In this document: positions 28,166 through 36,562 of the stretch, in pieces
Layout of the letters: every line of letters starts with the position of its first letter
Numbering within the stretch: position 1 is the stretch's first letter
DNA from: Algoriphagus hitonicola
Lineage (GTDB): Bacteria; Bacteroidota; Bacteroidia; Cytophagales; Cyclobacteriaceae
Assembly (NCBI RefSeq): GCF_900113375.1
Contig: NZ_FOPC01000016.1
Location: forward strand, 24,694 to 88,693
Length of the DNA stretch: 64,000 nt
Direction of reading: 5' to 3'
The notes under the pieces: generated by a model
Told to the model about the DNA's origin: nothing
The model's input: only the letters and a program-made list of their open reading frames with translations
The model's database searches: none
Made by a program: the position numbers and the translations under genes

Positions 28166-29300
28166 GTCGACTTAAATTTATTTCATAATAACAACAGTTG
28201 AGTATAATAGGGATAACTCCTAAGATACTATAGGGATATTGAAAAACAAACAATTCTTGACTAAAAGAAAAGGCAATAAAAATCATAATTAAATAGTGAA
28301 AAAGGCTACTTTCAATTCTAAACGAACGCACTAAAATCACTAGATATAAAATAAATGAAATTATTCCGTTATCGAAAAGTAAAGCAATATACGAATTGTG
28401 AGGCTGAACATACCAGCCTCCTCTAAAGAGATAATTTGACCTCACACTGGTAATACCAGACCCCAAAATAGGATTTTCAATGAATCCTTCATAAGCGGCC
28501 CTCCACATTAAAAACCTATTGTAAACTGTGGAAAACGACATCAAAACATCAAATATAGATACCAGTAAGATAGACACCGTAAGAATAATAGCTGCTACAT
28601 AAACAAATTGAAGTTTAAATCTACTAAATAGATAGTAAAAAATTAAAAATATTACTACTAAAATAACTGTTTTGGAAAATGAAATGATGACACCAGTTGT
28701 AGCTAAAAAAAGGACAACATATCTTATCATATTTTTAAAGAAAATCAAACTCATCACACCCCATATTACCATACCAAAAGTGGCATAATTTTGATCTTGA
28801 GCATATCCCCCAAACCGGATCCCCAAAACACTTTCCTCCTCCTCCATTCCTGATTTGACCTCTCCTTGAAAAGGGAGCTGCTCAAATCCTAAAAATTGGA
28901 GCACTAAGGAGCTCCACAAAATAAATCCACCTACAAGAAAGAAATACTTGATCCATTTTTGGTCAATCCTTTCCCAATACAATGCAAAAACGATTACGGC
29001 GATGAAGTTATAGAGATAAAGAATTACAGAACTTATAAAAATATCTTGCCTGACATCAAATGGATTAAACAACCAACCTAAATTTGAAAGAAAAACCAAA
29101 AACATCAATGTAAAAAACAACACGATATCTTTCCTCTGACCAACAACGTGGATAAACTTATTTTTGATAAAAAATATAAGTTTATTTAAAATCAAAAATA
29201 AAAATAGAATAAAATTAATATACCTTAAATCAACAAAAGGTACAAACTCTCTATTAAAGAGTAAAAAAATATAAATAAATGAAGCTACGTAAAATAGCAC
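28125..29300 (-). CDS. O-antigen polymerase-like membrane protein (Wzy fold)
   Basis: A 391-residue polytopic membrane protein with about ten to twelve hydrophobic segments. The signature is in the last third: a loop with NPILGSGITSVRSNYLFRG followed by WYVQPHNSYIALLFDNGIIS, the PHNSY-type motif common in Wzy/O-antigen ligase proteins. It is the likely polymerase of unit 1, working with the Wzx flippase at 34435-35889 and the Wzz-like protein at 30268-31362. Wzy proteins diverge strongly, so identification is by topology, motif and context. Confidence 0.78.
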   Translation of the reverse strand: MLFYVASFIYIFLLFNREFVPFVDLRYINFILFLFLILNKLIFFIKNKFIHVVGQRKDIVLFFTLMFLVFLSNLGWLFNPFDVRQDIFISSVILYLYNFIAVIVFALYWERIDQKWIKYFFLVGGFILWSSLVLQFLGFEQLPFQGEVKSGMEEEESVLGIRFGGYAQDQNYATFGMVIWGVMSLIFFKNMIRYVVLFLATTGVIISFSKTVILVVIFLIFYYLFSRFKLQFVYVAAIILTVSILLVSIFDVLMSFSTVYNRFLMWRAAYEGFIENPILGSGITSVRSNYLFRGGWYVQPHNSYIALLFDNGIISFILYLVILVRSFRIESSLFHYLIMIFIAFSFSQELFVFQYPYSILGVIPIILNCCYYEINLSRLEIREKQEDYILD

Positions 29301-29301
29301 G

Positions 29302-30252
29302 TTATGACAAAACTTTTTTGGAAATGGAAAAAACCAATTTCTGAATAAACCCTGGCATTAAGGCCAAACTTCCAAATCCAAAATAGTGCAAATAGGCTAC
29401 CTCAGCGTAAAAGTAAGACATATCGCGTAACTTTAATTTTCCAATTTTTAATTTTTTTATCAAACCAAACCGAATATGAAAATTTGAAAATAATTTCAAG
29501 GCTCTAACTTTAGACCTACTAAGTTTTTGAGTCTTGTCCAGCAATTTTCTTACTTCTTGATAAATACAGTTATTTGCTATTTGAGGAATTGTATTGACAG
29601 TAACATGGGAGTCTTCTCTATGGTAAATGGCTGTAGGGATAGGTTTACAGACAAGTCGATCAGTCAAAAAAAGTAAATTCATCCAAGTGGTGACATCTCC
29701 TCCTCGAATGCAACGATTTTCAGGAAAACCACCAATATCTTGAATTAACTTTCTCTTGATTGCAACGGTATTCGTATGAATAGGTATTTTAAAATCAGCA
29801 CTGAATTTTAAAAATTGGATAAAACCCAAAACGACTATTCCCTTTTCTTTAAACTTTTCAGAAAACCCATTTAATTCATGTCTACCATCAGGAAAAGAGT
29901 CATACCATCCGGTACTAACCACTCCCCTATTGTCTAAGTGCATCAATTCCATAATTAAATTCAAATGGTTTGGCAACCATTCATCATCGGCATCAAGAAA
30001 TGTAATCCAATCAAAACTAGATTGCCGGATACCTTCGTTTCTGGCTGCATAGCCACCTGATCCAGCTGTTGAACGCTTAAAAATCTTAATTCTAGGATCA
30101 GAAATATCTTTTATTAAATCTATACCCTTATCAATAGAGGCGTCATCAATGACCAATAATTCGAAGTTTTTAAAATCTTGATTCAGTACTGAATTTACCG
30201 AACGCAGGATTTGGGAACGATTATTATGGACCGGAATAATCACAGAAATCAT
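29302..30252 (-). CDS. Glycosyltransferase family 2
   Basis: A 316-residue GT-A enzyme. It opens with MISVIIPVHNNRSQILRSVN, has LLVIDDASIDKGIDLI and the metal-binding motif in WITFLDADDEWLPNHL. GGYAARNEGI is also conserved in GT2 enzymes. A C-terminal amphipathic or hydrophobic stretch could contact the membrane. It catalyses one step of unit 1 repeat-unit synthesis. The sugar cannot be assigned. It is 1 bp from the Wzy-like gene. Confidence 0.9.
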   Translation of the reverse strand: MISVIIPVHNNRSQILRSVNSVLNQDFKNFELLVIDDASIDKGIDLIKDISDPRIKIFKRSTAGSGGYAARNEGIRQSSFDWITFLDADDEWLPNHLNLIMELMHLDNRGVVSTGWYDSFPDGRHELNGFSEKFKEKGIVVLGFIQFLKFSADFKIPIHTNTVAIKRKLIQDIGGFPENRCIRGGDVTTWMNLLFLTDRLVCKPIPTAIYHREDSHVTVNTIPQIANNCIYQEVRKLLDKTQKLSRSKVRALKLFSNFHIRFGLIKKLKIGKLKLRDMSYFYAEVAYLHYFGFGSLALMPGFIQKLVFSISKKVLS

Positions 30253-30267
30253 AAAATTAGAATCAAC

Positions 30268-31362
30268 TTAATCCTCCTCAAAAAGATAATTTGAAATCAG
30301 GATATAAGAAACTGCTAAAAAAGCTCCTAAAACTACAGATCCAATAAAAATGAAAAGCATGTTGGGCCCTGACTTACTTTGCGGTACACTTACAGGATCA
30401 ATAACTGAGAATATAGGGGTATTTTTTGAAACTTGGATCTTAGCTTGCTCTAATTGCTTGGCTAAGTCAGAATATACAGAAAAAACAAGATTAAACTCAG
30501 ACTCCAATCTTTGTAGTTCTGTTTGAGCAAAGGCTGTGACAAGTCCCTGATTTCTATCTTTAAAATTTGCTAACCGTGACTGAGATTTTTCAAATTCCTC
30601 TTTTTTCTCATCATATTGTTTTTGGATAAACTCATATTGGACTTTGGCGTCGGCAACTTTGAAGGCTATTAATTCATCTTGAAGTTCTCTTTCTACCAAT
30701 TTGGCAATTTGAGCTGCAAGAATTGGGTCCGACATAGTGACTGATAAGGTAACAATTCCTTCTTTTAAATTGGGAGAGATTTCTGTTACTTCTTGTATCT
30801 TTTTTAAAGGAAAACGATCATTTGAATTAATTTGCAGGATGTTTTGCTCCTCTATGGGTTTTTCAACTTCAGACAAGGATACAGGCCCCATAAAATTATT
30901 TTTTAGAATACTTGGAAGACCCAAAGTATATTTTTTTAAATAGAATAATCCTGAGGGAGTATAATATTCATTAAAATACTTTCGAATTGTAATACTGTCA
31001 TTTAATTCCGAAATATAAACTTGAGAATTTAGCAGTTTTAATTTAAAAGGAAGACTTTCCGAAATTTTCGGATACAGCGATGGAGGAATACTAGATCCCC
31101 CCGCACTAGCATTTCCCAAATTAATCCCAGCCAAAGATGCAAGACCACTCATATTTCCTCCTAAAGTGCCTTGATCCCGAGTTTGAGGGATAAATGTAGT
31201 GGAAGAGGTATACTCCGTTTCAGATAGGAAACCGAACATGATTCCAATAAACACAAAGGCCATCGTAATCATGATTAATGGTTTTCTTTTTCTTTTAAGA
31301 AGGAATATAATTTCCCTCAGATTTATTTCTTCAGCATTTTGCTTGGTAGCCTTTTTATTCAT
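30268..31362 (-). CDS. Wzz-type polysaccharide co-polymerase without kinase domain
   Basis: A 364-residue chain-length determinant. The N-terminal cytoplasmic segment NLREIIFLLKRKRKP leads to TM1 (about residues 34-52). The periplasmic region contains a Ser/Gly/Asn-rich patch (GGNMSGLASLAGINLGNASA) and a helical stretch at about residues 230-300. TM2 is near the C terminus (MLFIFIGSVVLGAFLAVSYI). No Walker motifs or tyrosine tail follow, unlike the Wzc protein of unit 2. It should set chain length for the unit 1 polymer together with Wzy and the large SLBB export protein. Confidence 0.9.
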   Translation of the reverse strand: MNKKATKQNAEEINLREIIFLLKRKRKPLIMITMAFVFIGIMFGFLSETEYTSSTTFIPQTRDQGTLGGNMSGLASLAGINLGNASAGGSSIPPSLYPKISESLPFKLKLLNSQVYISELNDSITIRKYFNEYYTPSGLFYLKKYTLGLPSILKNNFMGPVSLSEVEKPIEEQNILQINSNDRFPLKKIQEVTEISPNLKEGIVTLSVTMSDPILAAQIAKLVERELQDELIAFKVADAKVQYEFIQKQYDEKKEEFEKSQSRLANFKDRNQGLVTAFAQTELQRLESEFNLVFSVYSDLAKQLEQAKIQVSKNTPIFSVIDPVSVPQSKSGPNMLFIFIGSVVLGAFLAVSYILISNYLFEED

Positions 31363-31369
31363 TGTTGTA

Positions 31370-32242
31370 TTAACTTCTCTCTAGTTCCTTTTTAAGAAAA
31401 ATAATTCGAATTAATTCAGAAAAAGCAGCAAATTCAATCCTCCATTTTACGATAAGCACAGCAATCCTTTCAGTAAGTGGAACATTCTCAAATTTGGTTA
31501 CTGTCTTAATTGGAGCCAGAAAAGCTACAAGATGTGAATTTATTCTTCTAGTTAAAGGCAATTTTTTATAAGTTAGGTGATAATATCCCCCTATTGTACG
31601 TCGCCTTTTTGCACACAATTCAGCTATTGTTTTCCGAGCGGGATGACGAACAACCACATCTTGTGCAAACGCAATGTGCTCTCCTGCACCGACCACAGCA
31701 GAGGTCCATTCCATATCTGCCCCAGAAAGCTTGCTTTGATCAAAAAATCCAAACTTTAAAAAAAGATCCCTCCTGACAATCAAATTTGCTGTGACCGATT
31801 TATTGAATTTTCTAATGTTCTCCTGTTGCCTAAAGGCATAATGCTTTTCAAAAAGGAAAGCGAGTTCATGCCCATCTTCTTCCTTGAATAAGTCTATATG
31901 ACCACCTAGTAGTCCTATCTGAGGATTTGTATCAAAAACTCCAATGGCGTTTTTTAGCCAATCGGGATCTGCGATACAATCAGAATCAATAAATGCCAAC
32001 AGGGGTGTTTCTGCCAATTTAATTCCAGTATTTCTAGCTGCATAGGACCCTTTCTTATCCTCTTTTACCAAATACCCATTGGATGGCATATTAATATCAT
32101 GAATCTCAGAAGAAGAATCATTGTTTATGATATAAATATTAAAATTTTTCTTTTCTAGCGATTGTTTTTCCAAAGAAGCCAAACAAAATGCCAGCCTATC
32201 CCAATCTTGATAAGTGGGTATAATCACTGAAATTAATTTCAC
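31370..32242 (-). CDS. Glycosyltransferase family 2
   Basis: A 290-residue GT-A enzyme. LISVIIPTYQDWDRLAFCLA is the first strand, GSYAARNTGIK is the conserved donor loop, and FIDSDCIADPDWL is the DxD-type metal site. A conserved Asp-Glu-like base region lies in KLSGADMEWTSAV. It overlaps the upstream pyruvyl transferase gene by 4 bp and is 7 bp from the Wzz-like gene. The role is repeat-unit synthesis. Donor sugar unknown. Confidence 0.9.
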   Translation of the reverse strand: MKLISVIIPTYQDWDRLAFCLASLEKQSLEKKNFNIYIINNDSSSEIHDINMPSNGYLVKEDKKGSYAARNTGIKLAETPLLAFIDSDCIADPDWLKNAIGVFDTNPQIGLLGGHIDLFKEEDGHELAFLFEKHYAFRQQENIRKFNKSVTANLIVRRDLFLKFGFFDQSKLSGADMEWTSAVVGAGEHIAFAQDVVVRHPARKTIAELCAKRRRTIGGYYHLTYKKLPLTRRINSHLVAFLAPIKTVTKFENVPLTERIAVLIVKWRIEFAAFSELIRIIFLKKELERS

Positions 32243-33381
32243 GAAGTCAAAAGATTAAAAACCTTTTCCCACATTTCGACTGATAACCTTTTTTGAATTA
32301 CAGCCTGTTCTTTAAGATTTTGGGTAATATTTGACCGTGAAGGTTTCTCTAGAATCATTTTTAGTTTTTCCTTATAGTATTCCGATGATTCTGAAACCGA
32401 ACATAAACCTTCCTTATAGTGATAATCTTCAAATAACATTTCATATTTGTGACTCCAACCAGTAGCTAAACAAGGCACTCCCTGAGCCAATGCACTCACT
32501 AAACCATGGAATCTGGAGGTTATTACAGCATATGAATCTCCAATTATGCCTTTCACCTTAATTGGGTTCTCATCTTGTATAATTTTAATTTGTTTTGATA
32601 AATCTAGATTAATCATATTAGCAATATTTTTATCCATATTGCTTTCATGAATCAAAAAATAAGGCTGAAAATTCATATCTTGAATCAATCTTATAATTTC
32701 AGATAAAAATTTTGGATAAGCCACATTATCATTTTCATTTTCAGTCTCCATCATTTTTTGATTTGGTATGATAGCCACTGACTTTTCTGGATCAATTTGG
32801 TGATCGAAAGACTTACCTCCGAGAAGATTTGAAAAGTCTGGCGCTAAAAAGAAATTAGACCCTGAATCAGCCAATTCTTCCAAATAATTATAGGATATTC
32901 TATCCCTTGCAAAAATTAAATCAGCATTCTCCAAAATCAGCTTCATTTTTACTCGAAGCTCTTTATCAGTAAATGGACCAAAAGCTTGAGGCAATAAAAT
33001 GACTTTTTTCCCTTGAATTTTCCATTTTTGGATCGAATCCGCCAATCTTATACCTGCCTTTTTAGCTCCCCATTTATCCCCAAAAGCAAATCCTGAACCA
33101 TCCAAAACAACATCTACTTCTTCCTCCAAAACTAATCTTAAAATCTTTCTGAGTTTTTTTGGAAATCGATTAAGAAAAGGTTCAAAATTAATTCCTTTTC
33201 TTATTATAGTTGTTTTTATCAAAATACCAGATTTCAGTAATTTAGTAATAGGAACTCTGGAATTAGATTCCATTACAAAAACTGCTTCAGGAATTCTAGG
33301 CTTTATTTGATCAAGGATAGCAAAAAGCATCAACTCAGCTCCTTTATTAATAAATTCTACACCCCTTAGCTCAATTATCAT
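32239..33381 (-). CDS. Polysaccharide pyruvyl transferase family protein
   Basis: A 380-residue protein of the pyruvyl transferase (CsaB/GumL-like) family. It starts with IIELRGVEFINKGAELMLFA, the family's N-terminal nucleotide-fold region. Later it has VVLDGSGFAFGDKWGAKKAG, a ValLeuLeuProGln strand (KVILLPQAFGPF) and the C-terminal ITSRFHGLVSALAQGVPCLA, in which SRFHG is diagnostic. Known members transfer pyruvate from phosphoenolpyruvate to form a ketal on a sugar, adding negative charge. The target sugar here is unknown. It overlaps both neighbours (4 bp and 11 bp). Confidence 0.88.
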   Translation of the reverse strand: MIIELRGVEFINKGAELMLFAILDQIKPRIPEAVFVMESNSRVPITKLLKSGILIKTTIIRKGINFEPFLNRFPKKLRKILRLVLEEEVDVVLDGSGFAFGDKWGAKKAGIRLADSIQKWKIQGKKVILLPQAFGPFTDKELRVKMKLILENADLIFARDRISYNYLEELADSGSNFFLAPDFSNLLGGKSFDHQIDPEKSVAIIPNQKMMETENENDNVAYPKFLSEIIRLIQDMNFQPYFLIHESNMDKNIANMINLDLSKQIKIIQDENPIKVKGIIGDSYAVITSRFHGLVSALAQGVPCLATGWSHKYEMLFEDYHYKEGLCSVSESSEYYKEKLKMILEKPSRSNITQNLKEQAVIQKRLSVEMWEKVFNLLTS

Positions 33382-34438
33382 AATTATACTTTCTAATATT
33401 TTTTAATGATCTTTTCTCTGAAAAAGCAACCATCCCTTCAATATCGGGATAACCCACACCAATACACATAACAGGGCGCTGATATGTTTTTAAATTTAGG
33501 AATGATTTCATTTTTTCTTCCCTTTCTTCAATATCTGGCCAATTGATAGGACAACTTCCAAGGCCTAAGGTCTCCAAAGCGAGCATAAATACCATATTAG
33601 CTAGAGATGCATCAATATAAATCAAATGTCTGTCTCTTTCATCAAAATAAGCATCTTGATTACCAATAACTACAATGAATGTTTGTATAGAATGTGAATA
33701 TCCTTTGGTTCCCATTGGTAATTCAACTGCCTGAGCTACTAAATCCTTTCGATCAAAAATTCGATATTCAAAAGGCTGTCGATTACAGGCACTTGGAGCT
33801 TGAATAGCTGCCAAAATAGCTTTATCTATTAATTCTCTGGGCACAGGTTTTTCAATAAACCAGCGCACTGATCTTCGTTGCCTGTTTAATTCGTAAAATT
33901 CTTCGTATGAAATTTTAGAATAATTTTGAAAATCTCTTTTGTAGGGAATAGATAAAGAACTAGTAATAGAATTGTCACTAAAATTTTTAGACTTGAAATT
34001 ATTAAATCTAACTTTCTCATTATTAATTTTAGGATGATCACCAACTACATTAAAATACTCATTGAGAACATCTAAAAACCATACTAGTTGTTTATTTTCC
34101 TTATCCTGATCAGACGTTGAAACACCGATATAGCAATCTACAGTCTCTTTAATATAATCAACAGCAAAAATTTTCTTTCTAGGTCGCATTAAAAGACCCT
34201 TTTCCAGTCTATGTATATTTCTTACAAGTAAATAATAATTGTTTTTACTATTTTTTGACTCCTTTAAATACTTTACTTTACCAGCGAGTACTGCATGAAT
34301 TTCCCTTCTAAAACTTGGATTAATCACCAAATAATATATAGTAGATAAAAATGATGAATTATAAAAAAGAGGTGGAAGAATTTCTTTTACAATTTTGTTT
34401 CTTATTGTTTTTAGCTTATTGTTAATATTTTTTATCAT
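33371..34438 (-). CDS. Nitroreductase-family protein with N-terminal extension
   Basis: A 355-residue protein. The C-terminal half, from about residue 175, is a nitroreductase-type flavin domain: RQRRSVRWFIEKPVPRELID, then AIQAPSACNRQPFEYRIFD, and LGLGSCPINWPDIEEREEKM near the end. The N-terminal part of about 170 residues is not part of classical nitroreductases and carries the motif NIHRLEKGLLMRPR. Such proteins recur next to pyruvyl transferases in exopolysaccharide loci, but their reaction is not established. A flavin-dependent redox modification of a sugar or lipid precursor is only a guess. It overlaps wzx by 4 bp and the pyruvyl transferase gene by 11 bp. Confidence 0.85.
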   Translation of the reverse strand: MIKNINNKLKTIRNKIVKEILPPLFYNSSFLSTIYYLVINPSFRREIHAVLAGKVKYLKESKNSKNNYYLLVRNIHRLEKGLLMRPRKKIFAVDYIKETVDCYIGVSTSDQDKENKQLVWFLDVLNEYFNVVGDHPKINNEKVRFNNFKSKNFSDNSITSSLSIPYKRDFQNYSKISYEEFYELNRQRRSVRWFIEKPVPRELIDKAILAAIQAPSACNRQPFEYRIFDRKDLVAQAVELPMGTKGYSHSIQTFIVVIGNQDAYFDERDRHLIYIDASLANMVFMLALETLGLGSCPINWPDIEEREEKMKSFLNLKTYQRPVMCIGVGYPDIEGMVAFSEKRSLKNIRKYNYDN

Positions 34439-35889
34439 TTGACGACTTCTGCCTTTTTTGGTTTTAAAATAAAATAACTCTCTTTCAGCTCATCCCCCAT
34501 CAGTATCCAGTTTATTATCATGTATATGACCAGCATAAGAATTGCACAAAAAAAGAAATGTAAGACAAAAAAATTATATGATATAAATCCTACTGCCAAA
34601 CTAACCAATAATCCTGATACAGGAGACCTTAAAGCTAAAAATAAATCAATTAATGATATTCCAATTAATTTTCTAAGGAAGTACTGGGCTATTATTACAT
34701 TAATAATTTTATTAATTAATATAGCAATAGAAGCTCCTATAATTCCATAATAATAAATTCCAAAACTTATAATTGGAACAAATAAAAAAACCGCTTTAAA
34801 AAATTGAATTCTAAATTCAAGCTTTGCTCTCCCCATCCCTCTTATTAATACAGAGTTGCTATTAGCCATCATATGGAAGATAACTGACAAAGAGATAATC
34901 CTTAATGGAACAACAGTCTCCAACCATTTAACTCCAAAGAAATTTATAATAATTGGCTCTGAAAGAACCAAAAGTACAGCCATAATAGGATAGACTAGAA
35001 GACTATTATATTTAACAACCTTTAGATAATAATTTTTTAAAGATTGAGGATCATTTTGTTTTAATCCATAAACTGGATACATTACTTTGTTCATAATGCC
35101 CATTAATTCTTTTCTAAAAGTATCTGTTAATACAAATGCTAAGGTATAAGCTCCTAACACACTAGCGCTGAAAAATTTACCAATCAACAAATAATCAAAT
35201 TTATCGATTAGGTTATTGAAAAGATTAGTTCCAGTAGTATATATTCCAAATCCAAAAATATCATTAAAGGCTTCTTTCTCCCAAATAAACTTAGGGAACC
35301 AATTGGTGGCTCTGAAATACATTGGCATTGCAATCAGGAAAGTAGCAACAGAATTAAAAACCAAAGACCATACTCCGGCTCCTAATAATGCTAGGACCAA
35401 AGAAAGAATTCCAGAAAATATACTTGAAAAATTATTGATAAAAGCCAATTTCTTAAAATTCATGGCCTTCGTTAACTGTGCATTATGCACCAAATTGATG
35501 GGGCTTGACAGCACCCCTAAAGACAATAAAGGGATAATTTTTTCAAGAATAGGCTCATTATAAAAATGAGATGCTAACGGCGCCACAGCAAATACCAAAA
35601 CAATAAAAACAAAAAATGACCAAAATACACCCGTCCAAAATGCAGTATGAAAATGCGATTCTCTTATATCTTCATTTTTTCTTTGAACCAAAGCAGACCC
35701 AATTCCCAAATCATTAAAAACCTCAATAAAACTAATAAATACAACAGCCATACCTACCAATCCAAATTCCTCTGGAAATAAAAGTCTGGCAAGTAAAAGC
35801 TTTATAATAAAGCTAAATGACTTATTAATAAAAACTTGGAAAGAATTCCAGAAAACTCCTTTTAAAATTCTAATTTTTAGTGCTACCAA
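34435..35889 (-). CDS. wzx: Wzx-type flippase (MOP superfamily, WzxC-like)
   Basis: A 484-residue membrane protein with 12-14 hydrophobic segments. The N-terminal motif LLARLLFPEEFGLVGMAVVF and the following IEVFNDLGIGSALVQRK are hallmarks of the Wzx/WzxC polysaccharide transporter family. GVWSLVFNSVATFLIA in the fifth helix region also fits. It would flip undecaprenyl-linked repeat units of unit 1 from the cytoplasmic to the periplasmic leaflet for the Wzy polymerase. The gene is AT-rich. It lies 13 bp downstream of the NeuD-like acetyltransferase gene. Confidence 0.92.
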   Translation of the reverse strand: MVALKIRILKGVFWNSFQVFINKSFSFIIKLLLARLLFPEEFGLVGMAVVFISFIEVFNDLGIGSALVQRKNEDIRESHFHTAFWTGVFWSFFVFIVLVFAVAPLASHFYNEPILEKIIPLLSLGVLSSPINLVHNAQLTKAMNFKKLAFINNFSSIFSGILSLVLALLGAGVWSLVFNSVATFLIAMPMYFRATNWFPKFIWEKEAFNDIFGFGIYTTGTNLFNNLIDKFDYLLIGKFFSASVLGAYTLAFVLTDTFRKELMGIMNKVMYPVYGLKQNDPQSLKNYYLKVVKYNSLLVYPIMAVLLVLSEPIIINFFGVKWLETVVPLRIISLSVIFHMMANSNSVLIRGMGRAKLEFRIQFFKAVFLFVPIISFGIYYYGIIGASIAILINKIINVIIAQYFLRKLIGISLIDLFLALRSPVSGLLVSLAVGFISYNFFVLHFFFCAILMLVIYMIINWILMGDELKESYFILKPKKAEVVK

Positions 35890-35902
35890 ATAGTTTATTA
35901 TT

Positions 35903-36511
35903 TTATTCCTTTGCAGGAACTCCCTTAATAGTTAAAGGGCCAGTATAATCTTTAGTCACCACCGCTCCTGCCCCTACCACCACCTCATCGCCAATTTCAA
36001 TTCCAGGCAATAAAACTGCTCCCGCACCAATTCGGCACATTTTCCCCACTTTTACTCCTCCCAAAAGTATAGCTCCCGGTCCTATTTCTGTATATTCTCC
36101 GATTTCACATTCATGATGAACATGCGCTCTGGTATTCACTAAAACTCCCTTGCCAAGCCTCGCTTCAGGCCCACAAAAAGCAAACTCCATCAAATCTGAG
36201 CTTTCAGCAAATAAAGATTGATTAATAGAAGATGAACTTAAAATCGGAATATATTCCCCTGCAAGCTGTTGCAATTTTTCACTTAGATACTTCCTATGAA
36301 TAGGATTTCCTACTCCAAGACAGAATTGGGGGTCCTTCTGCATAATTTGAGTCAAAACTTCCTCATCAGTGATTACTTTTCCTCCATACGTGAAATGATC
36401 CTTTTTCATAACATCCTCATCAAAAAAATAAATGGAATCTGCCGGATAGCCCTTGGCAATCAAAAGTGAGTAAACCTCCAATCCATGTCCTCCAGCTCCA
36501 GCGATAATCAT
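35903..36511 (-). CDS. NeuD/PglD-family sugar O- or N-acyltransferase
   Basis: A 202-residue protein with the PglD_N Rossmann-like start MIIAGAGGHGLEVYSLLIAK, then a left-handed beta-helix of hexapeptide repeats from about residue 105 (ARLGKGVLVNTRAHVHHECE, GEYTEIGPGAILLGGVKVGK, GAGAVVTKDY). The likely catalytic His is in the HVHHECEIG segment. Family members acetylate amino sugars or sialic acid using acetyl-CoA. Here it probably acetylates a sugar nucleotide or repeat unit of unit 1. It is preceded by a hairpin in the gap after ugd. Confidence 0.88.
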   Translation of the reverse strand: MIIAGAGGHGLEVYSLLIAKGYPADSIYFFDEDVMKKDHFTYGGKVITDEEVLTQIMQKDPQFCLGVGNPIHRKYLSEKLQQLAGEYIPILSSSSINQSLFAESSDLMEFAFCGPEARLGKGVLVNTRAHVHHECEIGEYTEIGPGAILLGGVKVGKMCRIGAGAVLLPGIEIGDEVVVGAGAVVTKDYTGPLTIKGVPAKE

Positions 36512-36523
36512 TTTTAAAATATA

Positions 36524-36554
36524 AAATCTCCTCGATCATACACCGAGGAGATTT
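36524..36554 (-). terminator. Hairpin between ugd and the acetyltransferase gene (possible attenuator)
   Basis: The arms 36524-36534 and 36544-36554 form an 11-bp perfect stem (AAATCTCCTCG with CGAGGAGATTT) around a 9-nt loop. On the minus strand it is followed by an AT-rich run, TTTTATATTTT-like rather than a pure U tract. It lies inside an otherwise continuous operon, so it is better read as a partial terminator or attenuator than as an operon end. Confidence 0.5.
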
Positions 36555-36562
36555 CATTTTAA

